64,000 bases of DNA from Synechococcus sp. MU1617 (lineage in GTDB: Bacteria > Cyanobacteriota > Cyanobacteriia > PCC-6307 > Cyanobiaceae). The DNA is taken from the NCBI RefSeq assembly GCF_020514235.1, contig NZ_VTLB01000004.1:62001-126000 (forward strand), written 5' to 3'. Positions within the stretch are counted from its first letter, which is position 1. Each line of letters opens with the position of its first letter. Positions 20,757-29,632 of this stretch are shown piece after piece. The notes beneath the pieces are model-generated. The model saw only the letters and a program-made list of their open reading frames with translations. It was not told the origin of the DNA and did not search any database. A program made the translations under genes and the position numbers.

Positions 20757-21125
20757 ATGGCACGCGTATCAGGTCTGATCCTGACGTTGCTGTTGATCGT
20801 TGGCGCGGCAGGTCTGCTGTCTGCGCCGGCAATGGCGGTCGACGGCGCTGCTTTGGAGCGAGGCGAGCAGATTTTCAACAGCAACTGTGCGGCTTGTCAC
20901 ATGGGGGGCGGCAATGTGATCCGCGCCAACCGAACACTGAAAATCAGCGACTTGAACAACCATGTGGAGGCCTACTCCAGTTCCCCGCTGGAGGCCCTGG
21001 AGCATGAGATCGAGGATGGGCTAAACGCCATGCCCAGCTATGCCGACAAACTGAGTGAAGAGGACATCATTGCGGTGGCCACCTATGTCGAACAACGGGC
21101 CGAATTGGGCTGGTCCAGGCGATGA
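20757..21125 (+). CDS. petJ: cytochrome c6 (soluble cytochrome c553)
   Basis: Lumenal heme protein that can replace plastocyanin between cytochrome b6f and photosystem I. 122 residues: signal peptide to about residue 27 (LSAPAMA), heme-binding CAACH, and an axial Met in NAMPSYADKL. The C-terminal helix EEDIIAVATYVEQRAELGW is typical of c6. The ATG lies about 40 nt after the petE terminator. Its stop overlaps the Nif11 gene start by 4 nt. A second c6-like gene lies at 32086. Confidence 0.95.
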   Translation: MARVSGLILTLLLIVGAAGLLSAPAMAVDGAALERGEQIFNSNCAACHMGGGNVIRANRTLKISDLNNHVEAYSSSPLEALEHEIEDGLNAMPSYADKLSEEDIIAVATYVEQRAELGWSRR

Positions 21126-21379
21126 GTCGTGAAGCTCTTCGAGATTTTCTGCGGGCTGTGGAGCATCACCAGGGCTTGCGGCGCGATGCGGCCCAATGCA
21201 GTAATGACGATCAACTGTTAGCCCTGGCACGCCGCCATGGGTTCAATGTGATCCAGCGGGATCTTTGCGACGACGCCCGGGAATCAGCCATCACCCGCTG
21301 GTTCGAAACCAGCCGGATCCAGCACTCTTTCCAACCAACACCCTCTCAATCACCACCGTCTCAATCACCACAGTCCTGA
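21122..21379 (+). CDS. small Nif11-domain protein
   Basis: 85 residues. The N-terminal ~65 residues fit the Nif11 pattern (REALRDFLRAVEHHQGLRRDAAQC..., then ALARRHGFNV). The C-terminal tail is a low-complexity SQSPP repeat encoded by a 15-bp tandem repeat. There is no Gly-Gly cleavage site and no Cys-rich core, so it does not look like a lanthipeptide precursor. ATG overlaps the petJ stop (ATGA) and its own stop overlaps the next ATG (TGATG), so the three genes are probably translationally coupled. Role unknown. Confidence 0.7.
   Translation: MSREALRDFLRAVEHHQGLRRDAAQCSNDDQLLALARRHGFNVIQRDLCDDARESAITRWFETSRIQHSFQPTPSQSPPSQSPQS
21344..21373 (+). repeat. 15-bp tandem duplication in the Nif11 gene tail
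   Basis: Two adjacent 15-nt units beginning TCTCAATCACCAC differ at one base. In frame they encode SQSPP twice. This is a replication-slippage signature at the end of the gene and keeps the frame. Confidence 0.85.
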
Positions 21380-21774
21380 TGGCCGTTGTCACCCTGCTCA
21401 GTGATTTCATCGACGGCACCAGCATGGCCCTGGCAGAAGACACCGATGCCGCCGATCTGAACGCCTTCATGACCGCCAATCAAGGCCGGCTCTGGGCGAG
21501 CGTGCAGCAGCGCCGGCGGCAGCGACGACAAACGATCGAACGGCGTGGTCCGGGAACGGTTTACTTTGCCGCGGACACCCCAGGAGCTGCGGCCGTGGAG
21601 CGTTATCTCAGCAGTGACACGGGCTCAGCAGAGGAAGCTGCAGCGATGCAGGCCATGAAGACCGCTGGGGTGGAGATCGCCCCCCATGTGGGAGCAGACC
21701 GTGAACGCGATGCCCTGCTCAACGGCCAATTGAGAGGCCTGACGGCCCAGGCCAAGGCCGAGGGTTTTGGTTGA
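21379..21774 (+). CDS. hypothetical protein downstream of petJ-nif11
   Basis: 131 residues from the ATG that overlaps the Nif11 stop by 1 nt. Largely helical and charged, with a basic stretch WASVQQRRRQRRQTIERR, then a small alpha/beta-looking region (GTVYFAADTPGAAAVERYL). No membrane segment after the hydrophobic first few residues and no motif recognised. An in-frame extension upstream to 21265 is open but would lie inside the Nif11 gene. Confidence 0.55.
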   Translation: MAVVTLLSDFIDGTSMALAEDTDAADLNAFMTANQGRLWASVQQRRRQRRQTIERRGPGTVYFAADTPGAAAVERYLSSDTGSAEEAAAMQAMKTAGVEIAPHVGADRERDALLNGQLRGLTAQAKAEGFG

Positions 21775-21778
21775 ACCC

Positions 21779-22072
21779 ATGGGCGATGCAGCGATGACAC
21801 TCCCTGACAACCCGCTTGGCCTCCATAGTTTTGACGCACTGGTCGAATGGACCGTTTCCTATCTCCACTTCAAACATGCCCTGGAGGTGATTGCCTTCAC
21901 CCCAGAGACCGCCACGCCTTATCTCAATCGCTTCAGCGAGTTCAGCATCCGCTACGCCACTGAGATGAAAAAGCAGGACATCCTGGAGGCCCGCCTTCCC
22001 AAAGAGATGCGGGAGACCATCGAAGCCGAAAACTCTCACCGTGCTCTTCTGCGTGAACTGCTCAACGGCTGA
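21779..22072 (+). CDS. conserved-looking hypothetical, small helical protein
   Basis: 97 residues from the ATG at 21779; alternatives are TTG at 21767 (overlapping the previous stop) or ATG at 21794. Helical, acidic and soluble, with no motif I can name (SFDALVEWTVSYLHFKHALEV, then ATEMKKQDILEARLPKEMR). It is the last gene of the petJ-nif11-hypothetical run and is convergent with the small leftward gene at 22085. Start is uncertain. Confidence 0.55.
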   Translation: MGDAAMTLPDNPLGLHSFDALVEWTVSYLHFKHALEVIAFTPETATPYLNRFSEFSIRYATEMKKQDILEARLPKEMRETIEAENSHRALLRELLNG

Positions 22073-22084
22073 TTAAGCAGCGGA

Positions 22085-22288
22085 CTAGGCCTGCTTGGCC
22101 GCCTGCAACACAGCCAGATAGAGGTCCTCGTCGATTTCCCGGATGTCGTACTCCGTGGGTTTCACCCCGTGGTGGTGCTCATGCACCACCATCCAACAGC
22201 TGCGTTCCAGCTCACCGCCAGCCGTTGCAGCGAGGGCCAAGCCCTGCTGCACGAGGGAATCCACCAGCGGCTGATCAGGCATTGGCAT
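22085..22288 (-). CDS. small conserved hypothetical protein
   Basis: 67 residues from the ATG at 22288 (MPMPDQPLVDSLVQQG...). Contains a striking MVVHEHHHGVKPTEYDIREIDEDLYLAVLQA segment whose His cluster could bind metal, but no family is known to me. An upstream ATG at 22420 is in frame, but the extra 44 residues look unlike coding sequence and abut the clpB start. It is divergent from clpB. Confidence 0.55.
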   Translation of the reverse strand: MPMPDQPLVDSLVQQGLALAATAGGELERSCWMVVHEHHHGVKPTEYDIREIDEDLYLAVLQAAKQA

Positions 22289-22425
22289 CAAAAGTTCGGC
22301 AAACTCTAAAAAGACGCCCCGGTTTGCCGCCCCCTGGAGTGAGGACCGATCCAAAGGCTTCGGTTTGCCCCCACTGAAGACGGAACAAGCCCCATACGGT
22401 GAACCCAGTTTGAAACGCATCCGAG

Positions 22426-25014
22426 ATGCAACCCACGGCGGAACAGTTCACTGAACAAGCCTGGGCCGCCATCGTCGCCGCCCAGCAACTGGCGCAGAGC
22501 GCCAAGCATCAGCAACTTGAAACGGAGCATCTGCTGCTTGCGCTGTTGCAGCAGAACGGTCTGGCTGGACGCATTCTCAGCAAAGCAGGGGTCGACGTTG
22601 GCACGTTCCAGGCGGCCGTCGACAGCCATCTAAGGCAGCAGCCCAGTCTTGGCTCTCCACCGGAATCCGTTTTTCTGGGACGATCGCTCAACAGCTGCCT
22701 GGATCGAGCCGAAACAGCCCGCGATGGATTCAGTGACAGCTACATCGCCATCGAACATCTGTTGCTGGCCTTGGCCGACGATGACCGCTGCGGCAGGCAA
22801 CTGCTCAGCCAGGCGGGCGTTGACACCAGCAAACTCAAAGAAGCCATTACAGCTGTGCGAGGCAACCAGACGGTGACCGATCAGAACCCGGAAGGGACCT
22901 ATGAATCGCTTGAGAAGTACGGACGGGACCTGACGGCAGCAGCCCGTGAAGGCAAGCTGGACCCTGTGATCGGTCGCGACGAAGAGATCCGGCGCACCAT
23001 CCAAATCCTCAGCCGGCGCACCAAAAACAACCCCGTGCTGATCGGCGAACCAGGAGTCGGAAAGACCGCCATTGTTGAAGGTCTGGCGCAGCGAATCGTG
23101 AATGGCGATGTGCCCCAGGCCTTGCAGAACCGTCAGCTGATCGCCCTCGACATGGGTGCCCTGATCGCCGGTGCGAAATACCGCGGTGAGTTCGAGGAGC
23201 GGCTCAAAGCTGTGCTCAAAGAGGTCACCTCCTCGGAAGGCCAGATCGTGCTGTTCATCGATGAAATCCACACGGTGGTAGGCGCTGGAGCCACCGGTGG
23301 AGCGATGGATGCCAGCAATCTGCTCAAGCCGATGCTGGCCCGGGGGGAACTGCGCTGCATTGGCGCAACCACCCTCGACGAGCACCGCCAGCACATCGAA
23401 AAAGACCCTGCTCTAGAGCGACGCTTCCAGCAGGTGCTGGTGGATCAACCCACTGTGGAAGACACGATTTCAATCCTGCGGGGTCTGAAAGAGCGTTACG
23501 AGGTGCACCACGGCGTCCGCATCGCCGACAGTGCCCTGGTGGCGGCGGCTGTTTTGAGCAGCCGCTACATCGCCGATCGCTTTCTGCCCGACAAGGCAAT
23601 CGATCTGGTGGATGAATCAGCCGCTCGCCTGAAGATGGAGATCACCTCCAAACCGGAGGAGATCGATGAAATCGATCGCAAGATTCTGCAGCTGGAGATG
23701 GAGAAGCTCTCCCTCGGCCGTGAATCCGACAGTGCCAGTCAAGAACGGCTGCAACGGATCGAACGGGAGCTAGCGGACCTGGGCGAACAGCAAAGTTCTC
23801 TGAATGCCCAATGGCAGCAGGAGAAAGGCGCAATCGATGAGCTGTCGTCGCTCAAAGAGGAGATCGAACGGGTGCAGCTGCAGGTGGAACAGGCCAAACG
23901 CAGCTACGACCTCAACAAAGCGGCGGAACTGGAATACGGCACCCTGGCCTCGCTGCAGAAGCAGTTGCTCGAGCAGGAAGCCCAAATCGCCTCAGAGGAG
24001 CCTGGCGAGAAAGGCTTGCTGCGGGAGGAGGTGAGTGAAGACGACATCGCCGAGGTGATCGCCAAGTGGACCGGAATCCCTGTGGCGCGGCTGGTGCAGA
24101 GCGAAATGGAAAAGCTGCTGCAGCTAGAGGATGACCTGCATCAGCGGGTGATCGGCCAGCACCAGGCCGTTACCGCCGTCGCGGATGCAATTCAACGGTC
24201 CAGGGCTGGTCTGAGCGATCCGAACCGCCCCATCGCCAGCTTCCTGTTTCTCGGCCCCACCGGTGTCGGCAAGACGGAACTCTCCAAAGCGCTCGCCAAC
24301 CGGCTGTTCGACAGCGATGACGCCATGGTGCGCATCGACATGTCGGAGTACATGGAGAAGCACACCGTGAGCCGTTTGATCGGTGCGCCTCCCGGCTACG
24401 TGGGATATGAGGCTGGTGGCCAGCTCACCGAAGCGGTACGCCGTCGGCCCTACGCCGTGATCCTGTTCGACGAGGTGGAGAAAGCCCACCCGGATGTCTT
24501 CAACGTGATGCTGCAGATCCTCGATGACGGTCGCGTCACCGATGGGCAGGGCCGCACCGTGGACTTCACCAACACCGTGCTGATTCTCACCAGCAACATC
24601 GGCAGCCAGTCGATCCTTGAGCTGGCCGGCGATCCCGAGCAGCATGGAGCGATGGAAAGCCGGGTGAATGAAGCTCTCCGGGCCCACTTCCGGCCGGAAT
24701 TCCTCAATCGCCTCGACGATCAGATCATTTTCCACAGCCTCAGGCGGGAGGAACTGCGCCAGATCGTCACCCTCCAGGTGGAACGTCTGCGCCAACGGCT
24801 GGCTGAGCGCAAGCTGGAGCTCAGCCTGAGTGATGGGGCCGCCGACTGGCTCGCCAACGCCGGATATGACCCCGTCTACGGGGCACGACCGCTCAAACGG
24901 GCTGTACAACGCGAACTGGAGACACCCATTGCCAAGGCGATCCTGGCGGGTCGTTACAGCGAGGGACAAGCGATCAGCGTGGAGCTGGAATCGGACGCGT
25001 TAGCCCTGCGCTGA
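22426..25014 (+). CDS. clpB: ATP-dependent chaperone ClpB
   Basis: Hsp100 disaggregase acting with DnaK. 862 residues: Clp N-domain (1-145, [11 protein letters not shown]), first AAA+ module with Walker A GEPGVGKT, a long coiled-coil middle domain (about 400-520, which marks ClpB rather than ClpA/C), second AAA+ module with GPTGVGKT, and a C-terminal D2-small domain. ATG at 22426 gives the usual N terminus. Cyanobacteria often have two ClpB proteins; which one this is cannot be decided here. Confidence 0.96.
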   Translation: MQPTAEQFTEQAWAAIVAAQQLAQSAKHQQLETEHLLLALLQQNGLAGRILSKAGVDVGTFQAAVDSHLRQQPSLGSPPESVFLGRSLNSCLDRAETARDGFSDSYIAIEHLLLALADDDRCGRQLLSQAGVDTSKLKEAITAVRGNQTVTDQNPEGTYESLEKYGRDLTAAAREGKLDPVIGRDEEIRRTIQILSRRTKNNPVLIGEPGVGKTAIVEGLAQRIVNGDVPQALQNRQLIALDMGALIAGAKYRGEFEERLKAVLKEVTSSEGQIVLFIDEIHTVVGAGATGGAMDASNLLKPMLARGELRCIGATTLDEHRQHIEKDPALERRFQQVLVDQPTVEDTISILRGLKERYEVHHGVRIADSALVAAAVLSSRYIADRFLPDKAIDLVDESAARLKMEITSKPEEIDEIDRKILQLEMEKLSLGRESDSASQERLQRIERELADLGEQQSSLNAQWQQEKGAIDELSSLKEEIERVQLQVEQAKRSYDLNKAAELEYGTLASLQKQLLEQEAQIASEEPGEKGLLREEVSEDDIAEVIAKWTGIPVARLVQSEMEKLLQLEDDLHQRVIGQHQAVTAVADAIQRSRAGLSDPNRPIASFLFLGPTGVGKTELSKALANRLFDSDDAMVRIDMSEYMEKHTVSRLIGAPPGYVGYEAGGQLTEAVRRRPYAVILFDEVEKAHPDVFNVMLQILDDGRVTDGQGRTVDFTNTVLILTSNIGSQSILELAGDPEQHGAMESRVNEALRAHFRPEFLNRLDDQIIFHSLRREELRQIVTLQVERLRQRLAERKLELSLSDGAADWLANAGYDPVYGARPLKRAVQRELETPIAKAILAGRYSEGQAISVELESDALALR

Positions 25015-25476
25015 AAACCAAGAGGGAACCGCGCTGTACGTGGCCGCATTACTGCTGTTCTCCCTCGCCTCCACGGCGTAGCAACAGGTGCGACCACCAT
25101 CCCGCTCCTGCAGCAGCTCGTTGGCCCAGGTCCAGATCAAGGCCGCCGTGGCCTCCATGCCCACGTTTTCCATCACACGGAGATCAATGGCCTCGAGATC
25201 GTGCAGCCGCTGCCATTCCGCCAGCAGTGGATCGTCGACATTGACCAGAAAGGTGTGGTCGAACTGCTGCCGCAAGCGTTGTTCGAAGGGGCGAAGGCTG
25301 GAGAAATCAACAACAAAACCACAGGCATCCAGCTCCGTTGCGGCGAACCAGAGGTTGAAACTGCGGCTGTACCCATGCACGAAGCGGCAATGGCCTTGGT
25401 GGCGCCACTGCCGGTGACAGCAGGGATAGCCGCTGAAGGCTTTGGTGCAGCTGTAGGGGGTCGGAGAAACGAGCAA
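25000..25476 (-). CDS. 6-carboxytetrahydropterin synthase-like protein (QueD/PTPS family)
   Basis: 158 residues if started at the TTG at 25476. T-fold pterin enzyme family: [24 protein letters not shown] matches the zinc/catalytic N-terminal block, [13 protein letters not shown] and FDHTFLVN the middle, and [13 protein letters not shown] with AVEAREN the C-terminal Glu region. The usual HGH zinc motif reads HGYS. The family works in queuosine or pterin synthesis. There is no ATG near the expected N terminus; the frame is open to an ATG at 25569, which would overlap hisIE. It is convergent with clpB, overlapping by 15 nt. Confidence 0.7.
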   Translation of the reverse strand: MLVSPTPYSCTKAFSGYPCCHRQWRHQGHCRFVHGYSRSFNLWFAATELDACGFVVDFSSLRPFEQRLRQQFDHTFLVNVDDPLLAEWQRLHDLEAIDLRVMENVGMEATAALIWTWANELLQERDGGRTCCYAVEARENSSNAATYSAVPSWFSAQG

Positions 25477-25543
25477 GGGGTGAAAACACGGAATGGAGCA
25501 CGCTGCGGGAAGATTCAGGCGTTGCCCGAATGTCCGAGGCCTG

Positions 25544-26212
25544 ATGCAGCCCCTCAGCCCCGCCTTCATTGACCAACTCCGTTTTAACGAAGCGGGGCTT
25601 ATTCCAGCTGTGGCCCAGGACTGGCTGGACGGTGCTGTGCTGATGGTGGCCTGGATGAACCGGGACGCGATTGAAGCAACCCTGCGCAGCGGTGAGGTGC
25701 ATTACTGGAGCCGTTCACGCCAGGAGCTTTGGCACAAGGGGGGCACCAGCGGCCACATCCAGACGATGCGGGAGATCCGCTACGACTGTGATGCCGACGT
25801 GCTGCTGGTGACCGTGGAGCAGGCAGGGGATGTGGCCTGCCACACCGGTTCCCGCAGCTGTTTTTACGAAAACAGCGATGCTCGATCTGCAGGAGGAGCA
25901 GAGGCTTTAGCTCCGCCAACGGATGCCTGCACCGAATTGTTCAGGGTGATCGAGGGGAGACGCGAGCAACCGGAGGAAGGCAGTTACACCAACAAGCTGC
26001 TGGCGGGGGGAGACAACAGCATCCTCAAGAAAATCGGGGAGGAGAGTGCTGAATTCGTGATGGCCTGCAAAGACGACAACGCCGCCGAGATCGCCGGGGA
26101 GGCTGCAGACATCGTCTTCCACATGCAGGTGGCCCTGGCCCACCACGGCGTGAGCTGGCGACAGGTGCAGGAAGTGCTGGCAGCGCGACGGGGTGCCCCG
26201 CGCCGGCACTAA
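25544..26212 (+). CDS. hisI: bifunctional phosphoribosyl-AMP cyclohydrolase / phosphoribosyl-ATP pyrophosphatase
   Basis: HisIE fusion for steps 2 and 3 of histidine synthesis. 222 residues from the ATG at 25544. The cyclohydrolase domain (1-115) has VLMVAWMNRDA, WHKGGTSGHIQ and the metal-binding CHTGSRSCFY. The pyrophosphatase domain (about 125-215) has the GSYTNKLL and KKIGEESAEFVMA helices with a MazG-like Glu pattern. hisG lies elsewhere in the window at 49529. Confidence 0.95.
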   Translation: MQPLSPAFIDQLRFNEAGLIPAVAQDWLDGAVLMVAWMNRDAIEATLRSGEVHYWSRSRQELWHKGGTSGHIQTMREIRYDCDADVLLVTVEQAGDVACHTGSRSCFYENSDARSAGGAEALAPPTDACTELFRVIEGRREQPEEGSYTNKLLAGGDNSILKKIGEESAEFVMACKDDNAAEIAGEAADIVFHMQVALAHHGVSWRQVQEVLAARRGAPRRH

Positions 26213-26865
26213 GGCAGGCAGGGGCTGTCGCTGCTGATCACCACTTCATCGCCAAGCTCCACGGTGTCCAACAACACCCCCATGGTGAGTCGACCGGTGT
26301 TGATGCAACCGCCAGTCACCGCTTTGCCGATCCTGGACTCATCATTGGTGCCATGAATGGCGAAGCTGTACCAGCGGAAGACACCGTCGTAGGTGTTAAA
26401 GCGAAAGGGCTGATCTGTGGCCGGCACAGGAGCCAGGCTGATGTAACCGATGCCGTATTCACCGGTTTCTCCATCACCTTTGAAGTCGATGGAGTTCATG
26501 TTGGTGAAGAGGCTCTCGCGCAACTCCTCCTCTGTTTTTCCAGATTGCTCCACCAGGGAGGGATTCATCTCGAAGCGGTCGTTGCTGAGGATCGCGTTGA
26601 CCTGAAACGTTCCGAGCGGCGTAACACCCTCTTCAAAGATGGTGCCTTCACAACCGATGCCATGGCGACCATGGCCAACGGTGAAACGCAACGGTCCCTC
26701 AGCACGATCCAACACACCTTCACTAGCTGCTGGATTGCTGCCGTCTAGCTGGATCCGAATCGGTTCCCGAACCTGTGGGTCCTGCTGGGGCAGGCTGTTG
26801 TTGGAACGACAGCCCACCAGGCTCACCAGCAGGCCGGCCAGCGCCAGAGAACGAATCAGGTTCAT
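26209..26865 (-). CDS. L,D-transpeptidase-like (YkuD fold) lipoprotein
   Basis: 218 residues. The lipobox LVGC (Cys19) predicts a lipoprotein in the periplasm. The C-terminal domain carries FAIHGTNDESRIGKAVTGGCINTG, the HGT ... GCI active-site pattern of YkuD L,D-transpeptidases. The usual Ser before Gly-Cys is Gly here (TGGC). It probably modifies peptidoglycan or anchors proteins; activity is inferred from the motif. It is convergent with hisIE, overlapping by 4 nt. Confidence 0.75.
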   Translation of the reverse strand: MNLIRSLALAGLLVSLVGCRSNNSLPQQDPQVREPIRIQLDGSNPAASEGVLDRAEGPLRFTVGHGRHGIGCEGTIFEEGVTPLGTFQVNAILSNDRFEMNPSLVEQSGKTEEELRESLFTNMNSIDFKGDGETGEYGIGYISLAPVPATDQPFRFNTYDGVFRWYSFAIHGTNDESRIGKAVTGGCINTGRLTMGVLLDTVELGDEVVISSDSPCLP

Positions 26866-26911
26866 GGATCGACCACGACTGCCGGCAGCATGCCGCGCCC
26901 GAATGGTGACG

Positions 26912-27577
26912 TCACTCAGGTGATTCGGATTCGGCCGGTTCGTTGGGCCTTCGAAACGTCGAACCGAAACGGGTGGTCTGCTCCATCACCCAGGCCAACG
27001 TGAGGCGATCCCGCTCCGATGGCACCAACACCGGACGTTCACCTTGGCTAATCGCCATGACATCGGTGGGCTCAGAACTGTGGCCCCAGAGCCCGAAGGC
27101 GTGGCCCAGTTCGTGCAGGGCCGTGGCCTGCAATGCATCAGCCCGAAGCCCTGGTGACACCATCACCTTCACCCGGGGCTCAAGCCTTCGGCGGCCCTGC
27201 CGCTGCACGTCCACAACCTGAAGTTGTGTGCGTCCGTTGCTGGCCCGCCACACCCCAGCCACCTGGCGACGGGCCGGACGCTGCCGATGAATCAAGACGT
27301 TGGCCTGTTCAGGACTGGTCACCAGCGTGAGAGGAACCAGTGCGCCCCAGGTGGTCAGCGCCGAGGAGACCTGATCAAGCCAGCGTTGGTCCCAACGGTT
27401 GGCTGGTGTGGCAGAAGCGGGCTGAATCCAGATGCACCAGTGCTTCAACACCGGCGGGCCCAAAGAGGTGCTGGCGATGGACGAGGCATAGCCCGGCCGC
27501 AGGCCTGGAGCCTGGCGTTCCAAAGCCACCTGCAACGTTCGAACCTGCTGTTGTGGAGGACAGAGCTCGGGCTGCAT
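26912..27577 (-). CDS. metzincin-like zinc protease (matrixin/M10 type)
   Basis: 221 residues. ATALHELGHAFGLWGHSSEPTDVM contains the extended zinc motif HExxHxxGxxxH and a following Met-turn (DVM), the metzincin hallmark. The N-terminal half (WIQPASATPANRWDQRWLDQVSSALTTW) resembles the start of matrixin domains. No obvious signal peptide is seen, so location is uncertain. Start ATG at 27577 overlaps the DUF2214 stop by 1 nt. Substrate unknown. Confidence 0.75.
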   Translation of the reverse strand: MQPELCPPQQQVRTLQVALERQAPGLRPGYASSIASTSLGPPVLKHWCIWIQPASATPANRWDQRWLDQVSSALTTWGALVPLTLVTSPEQANVLIHRQRPARRQVAGVWRASNGRTQLQVVDVQRQGRRRLEPRVKVMVSPGLRADALQATALHELGHAFGLWGHSSEPTDVMAISQGERPVLVPSERDRLTLAWVMEQTTRFGSTFRRPNEPAESESPE

Positions 27578-28068
27578 CAGGAGGCGGGAAGACCAACACC
27601 ACGGGCCATCAGGGTCGCCATCAAGGGGATGCTGGCGAAGCCCACCAATTCAACGTTGATGATCCAAGCCAGACGGGTCGCGAGAGCTTCGCTCACCTTC
27701 GGCAGCTCACCCTTGCGCAGCGGAATCGCCCAGAGGATGTAGGTGATCGTGGGGTAAAGCGACAGACCCCCTACCGAGAGGTACAAGCCAACCTTCCACC
27801 AGAACAACGGATTCTGGGTGTAAAACTCAGCTCCCTGGCCGAAGTGGATCACCCGCAGGATTCCACTCACGAGAAGAGCCAGGGCAGCGATGCCATAAAC
27901 GATGTCGGTGATCACCATCGCCGTGGCTTCCTGGCGATTGGGATCAGCTTTGATCAGCTTCCGCTCCAGCACCAGGGCGCCAAAACAGAGCATGAAACTG
28001 AGGTAGTGAACGTAGGCAACGCCAGCGTTTTTGGCGATGTCGGACGTGAGAGCGACGGCCAGGGGCAT
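27577..28068 (-). CDS. DUF2214 family membrane protein
   Basis: 163 residues from the ATG at 28068, with about four membrane helices (VAYVHYLSFMLCFGALVLER, VYGIAALALLVSGILRV, FWWKVGLYLSVGGLSLYPTI, VELVGFASIPLMATLMA). His in VAYVHYL and in RVIHFGQG recall the conserved histidines of this family, which may bind heme or a cofactor; that is inference. A GTG at 28104 is an alternative start. Coupled to the protease gene downstream. Confidence 0.75.
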   Translation of the reverse strand: MPLAVALTSDIAKNAGVAYVHYLSFMLCFGALVLERKLIKADPNRQEATAMVITDIVYGIAALALLVSGILRVIHFGQGAEFYTQNPLFWWKVGLYLSVGGLSLYPTITYILWAIPLRKGELPKVSEALATRLAWIINVELVGFASIPLMATLMARGVGLPAS

Positions 28069-28248
28069 GGGCGAAGCAGAGGAAGGTGCGGCGACCTTAG
28101 CCACCCAATTGAATTAACAATGAAAGATTCACTTCATCAACAAGAAGAAAGAGTGAAATAGCGCACAAAGTATTAATTCGGGAGTCTTTATTATGACCAC
28201 CAGAAAAAAACACTTTGGTTCTAGGTTCAATTCAGCCGTATCGCCATC
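28069..28248. promoter_or_regulatory. AT-rich divergent promoter region (DUF2214 / sigma factor)
   Basis: 180 nt without a gene between divergently transcribed DUF2214 and the sigma factor. The composition is visibly more A+T-rich than the surroundings. A TATTAT hexamer at about 28188 could serve as a -10 box for the sigma gene, but no convincing -35 element is seen. Confidence 0.35.
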
Positions 28249-29175
28249 ATGACGAGTTCTCTGAGTGCTTTTCTCGGCGAAATTGGTCGCCATCAACTGC
28301 TCACTCCAGAGCAGGAACTCATGATGGGGAGAAAGGTTCAGGCGATGGTCGCCATCACAGAACGCTGTCATCTGGCTGGCGGCAGTGGCCCAGCCTGTGA
28401 GTACAGCGATGAAGAAAAAGGTGTGATTCGCCGTGGCGAACGGGCCAAAAATCAGATGATTACGTCCAACCTTCGTCTTGTTGTCAATCTAGCCAAGCGT
28501 TATCAGGGCAAAGGTCTGGATCTGCTCGATCTGATTCAGGTGGGAACCCTGGGCCTGACCCGTGCCGTCGAGAAATACGACCCCACCCGCGGCCATCGTT
28601 TCTCCACCTATGCCTACTGGTGGATTCGGCAGGGCCTGAACCGAGCGCTCTCCACCCAAAGCCGCACGATTCGCATTCCCGTGAATGTGAACGAAAAGCT
28701 CACCAAATTGCGGGCCGCCAAGGCACGCTTGATGCAGCGAAACGGCCTCAGCCCCAGCGGTGAACAACTGGCGGAGTTCATGGAGATCCCCATCGCTGAG
28801 GTGGAAGATCTGCTGGCCTGTGAACTGCGCAGCGTCACCGTGAGCCTGCAGGGTGTTGTGAAATCAAAATCGGATCCCTCCGAGCTGGTGGATGTGCTGC
28901 CCAGCGAGGAGCTACCGCCGATGGAACGGGCCGAGATCGATGAACGCACCGCATCGGTCTGGTCCTTGCTGGCCAAAGCCAATCTCACCCCGAAAGAACA
29001 CACCGTCGTAACCCTGCGCTTTGGGCTGGATGGCACCAACGAATGGCGCACTCTCGCTGAAGTGGCTCGCCATATGAACTGTTCACGGGAGTATTGCCGT
29101 CAGGTGGTGCAGCGGGCCCTGCGCAAACTGCGCAAGACGGGACTTCAGAGCGGACTCGTGGAATCCACACCCTGA
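28249..29175 (+). CDS. group 2 RNA polymerase sigma-70 factor
   Basis: 308 residues. Regions: 1.2 (SSLSAFLGEIGRHQLLTPEQEL), 2.1-2.4 (NLRLVVNLAKRYQGKGLDLLDLIQVG, then GHRFSTYAYWWIRQGLNRAL), 3 (RIPVNVNEKLTKLRAAKARL) and the 4.2 helix-turn-helix (TLAEVARHMNCSREYCRQVVQRALRKL). It lacks the long N-terminal region of the primary sigma, so it is a non-essential group 2 factor. The upstream 180-nt gap is AT-rich compared with its neighbours and is a likely promoter region for this gene. Confidence 0.93.
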   Translation: MTSSLSAFLGEIGRHQLLTPEQELMMGRKVQAMVAITERCHLAGGSGPACEYSDEEKGVIRRGERAKNQMITSNLRLVVNLAKRYQGKGLDLLDLIQVGTLGLTRAVEKYDPTRGHRFSTYAYWWIRQGLNRALSTQSRTIRIPVNVNEKLTKLRAAKARLMQRNGLSPSGEQLAEFMEIPIAEVEDLLACELRSVTVSLQGVVKSKSDPSELVDVLPSEELPPMERAEIDERTASVWSLLAKANLTPKEHTVVTLRFGLDGTNEWRTLAEVARHMNCSREYCRQVVQRALRKLRKTGLQSGLVESTP

Positions 29176-29242
29176 ACATCGGCCCGCCCCGCTGGCGTCC
29201 TGCGAAGGAACTGGGGAGAGTGGGTCCAACCGGTTCCCTTGC

Positions 29243-29608
29243 ATGACTGACCATGCTGCGCGTACCACCGTTGAAGCCGACGTGCTTGAACGGGAGGTGA
29301 TCGACGAAACCCTGCTGCGGCGCCTGTTGCAACGGGCCGGCAGAGGTCTTGCCGCCCCAGCCCTGGAAGCCCTGGAGTTGATGCTTGACCCCGAGACACC
29401 CTCAGCCGCACGGCTGACGATGCTCGCTGCCCTGAGCTACCTCCTGATGCCAGCCGACCTGATTCCAGACCTGCTGCCGGTGGCCGGTTTCAGTGATGAT
29501 CTGGTGGCGCTTACGGCCATGGTTGGTTTGTGGAGCAATCACGTCACTCCAGCAATCCGGATGCGGGCTCGACGCAAACTGGATCGCTGGTTTCCCCTGG
29601 CGCACTGA
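29243..29608 (+). CDS. YkvA-like DUF1232 protein
   Basis: 121 residues. The core LTMLAALSYLLMPADLIPDLLPVAGFSDDLVALTAMVG is the DUF1232 signature, a membrane-associated hydrophobic stretch with the conserved Pro-x-Asp-x-Ile-Pro-Asp pattern. The N-terminal 55 residues are helical and charged. Function of the family is unknown. It lies 67 nt downstream of the sigma factor gene and could share its transcript. Confidence 0.8.
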   Translation: MTDHAARTTVEADVLEREVIDETLLRRLLQRAGRGLAAPALEALELMLDPETPSAARLTMLAALSYLLMPADLIPDLLPVAGFSDDLVALTAMVGLWSNHVTPAIRMRARRKLDRWFPLAH

Positions 29609-29632
29609 ATCGCTGAACTAAATCGCTGATCA

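Noticed and set aside
21122-21379. Nif11 gene as a lanthipeptide (prochlorosin-like) precursor
   Set aside because: No Gly-Gly-type cleavage site, no Cys/Ser/Thr core after the leader and no LanM-like gene in the window.
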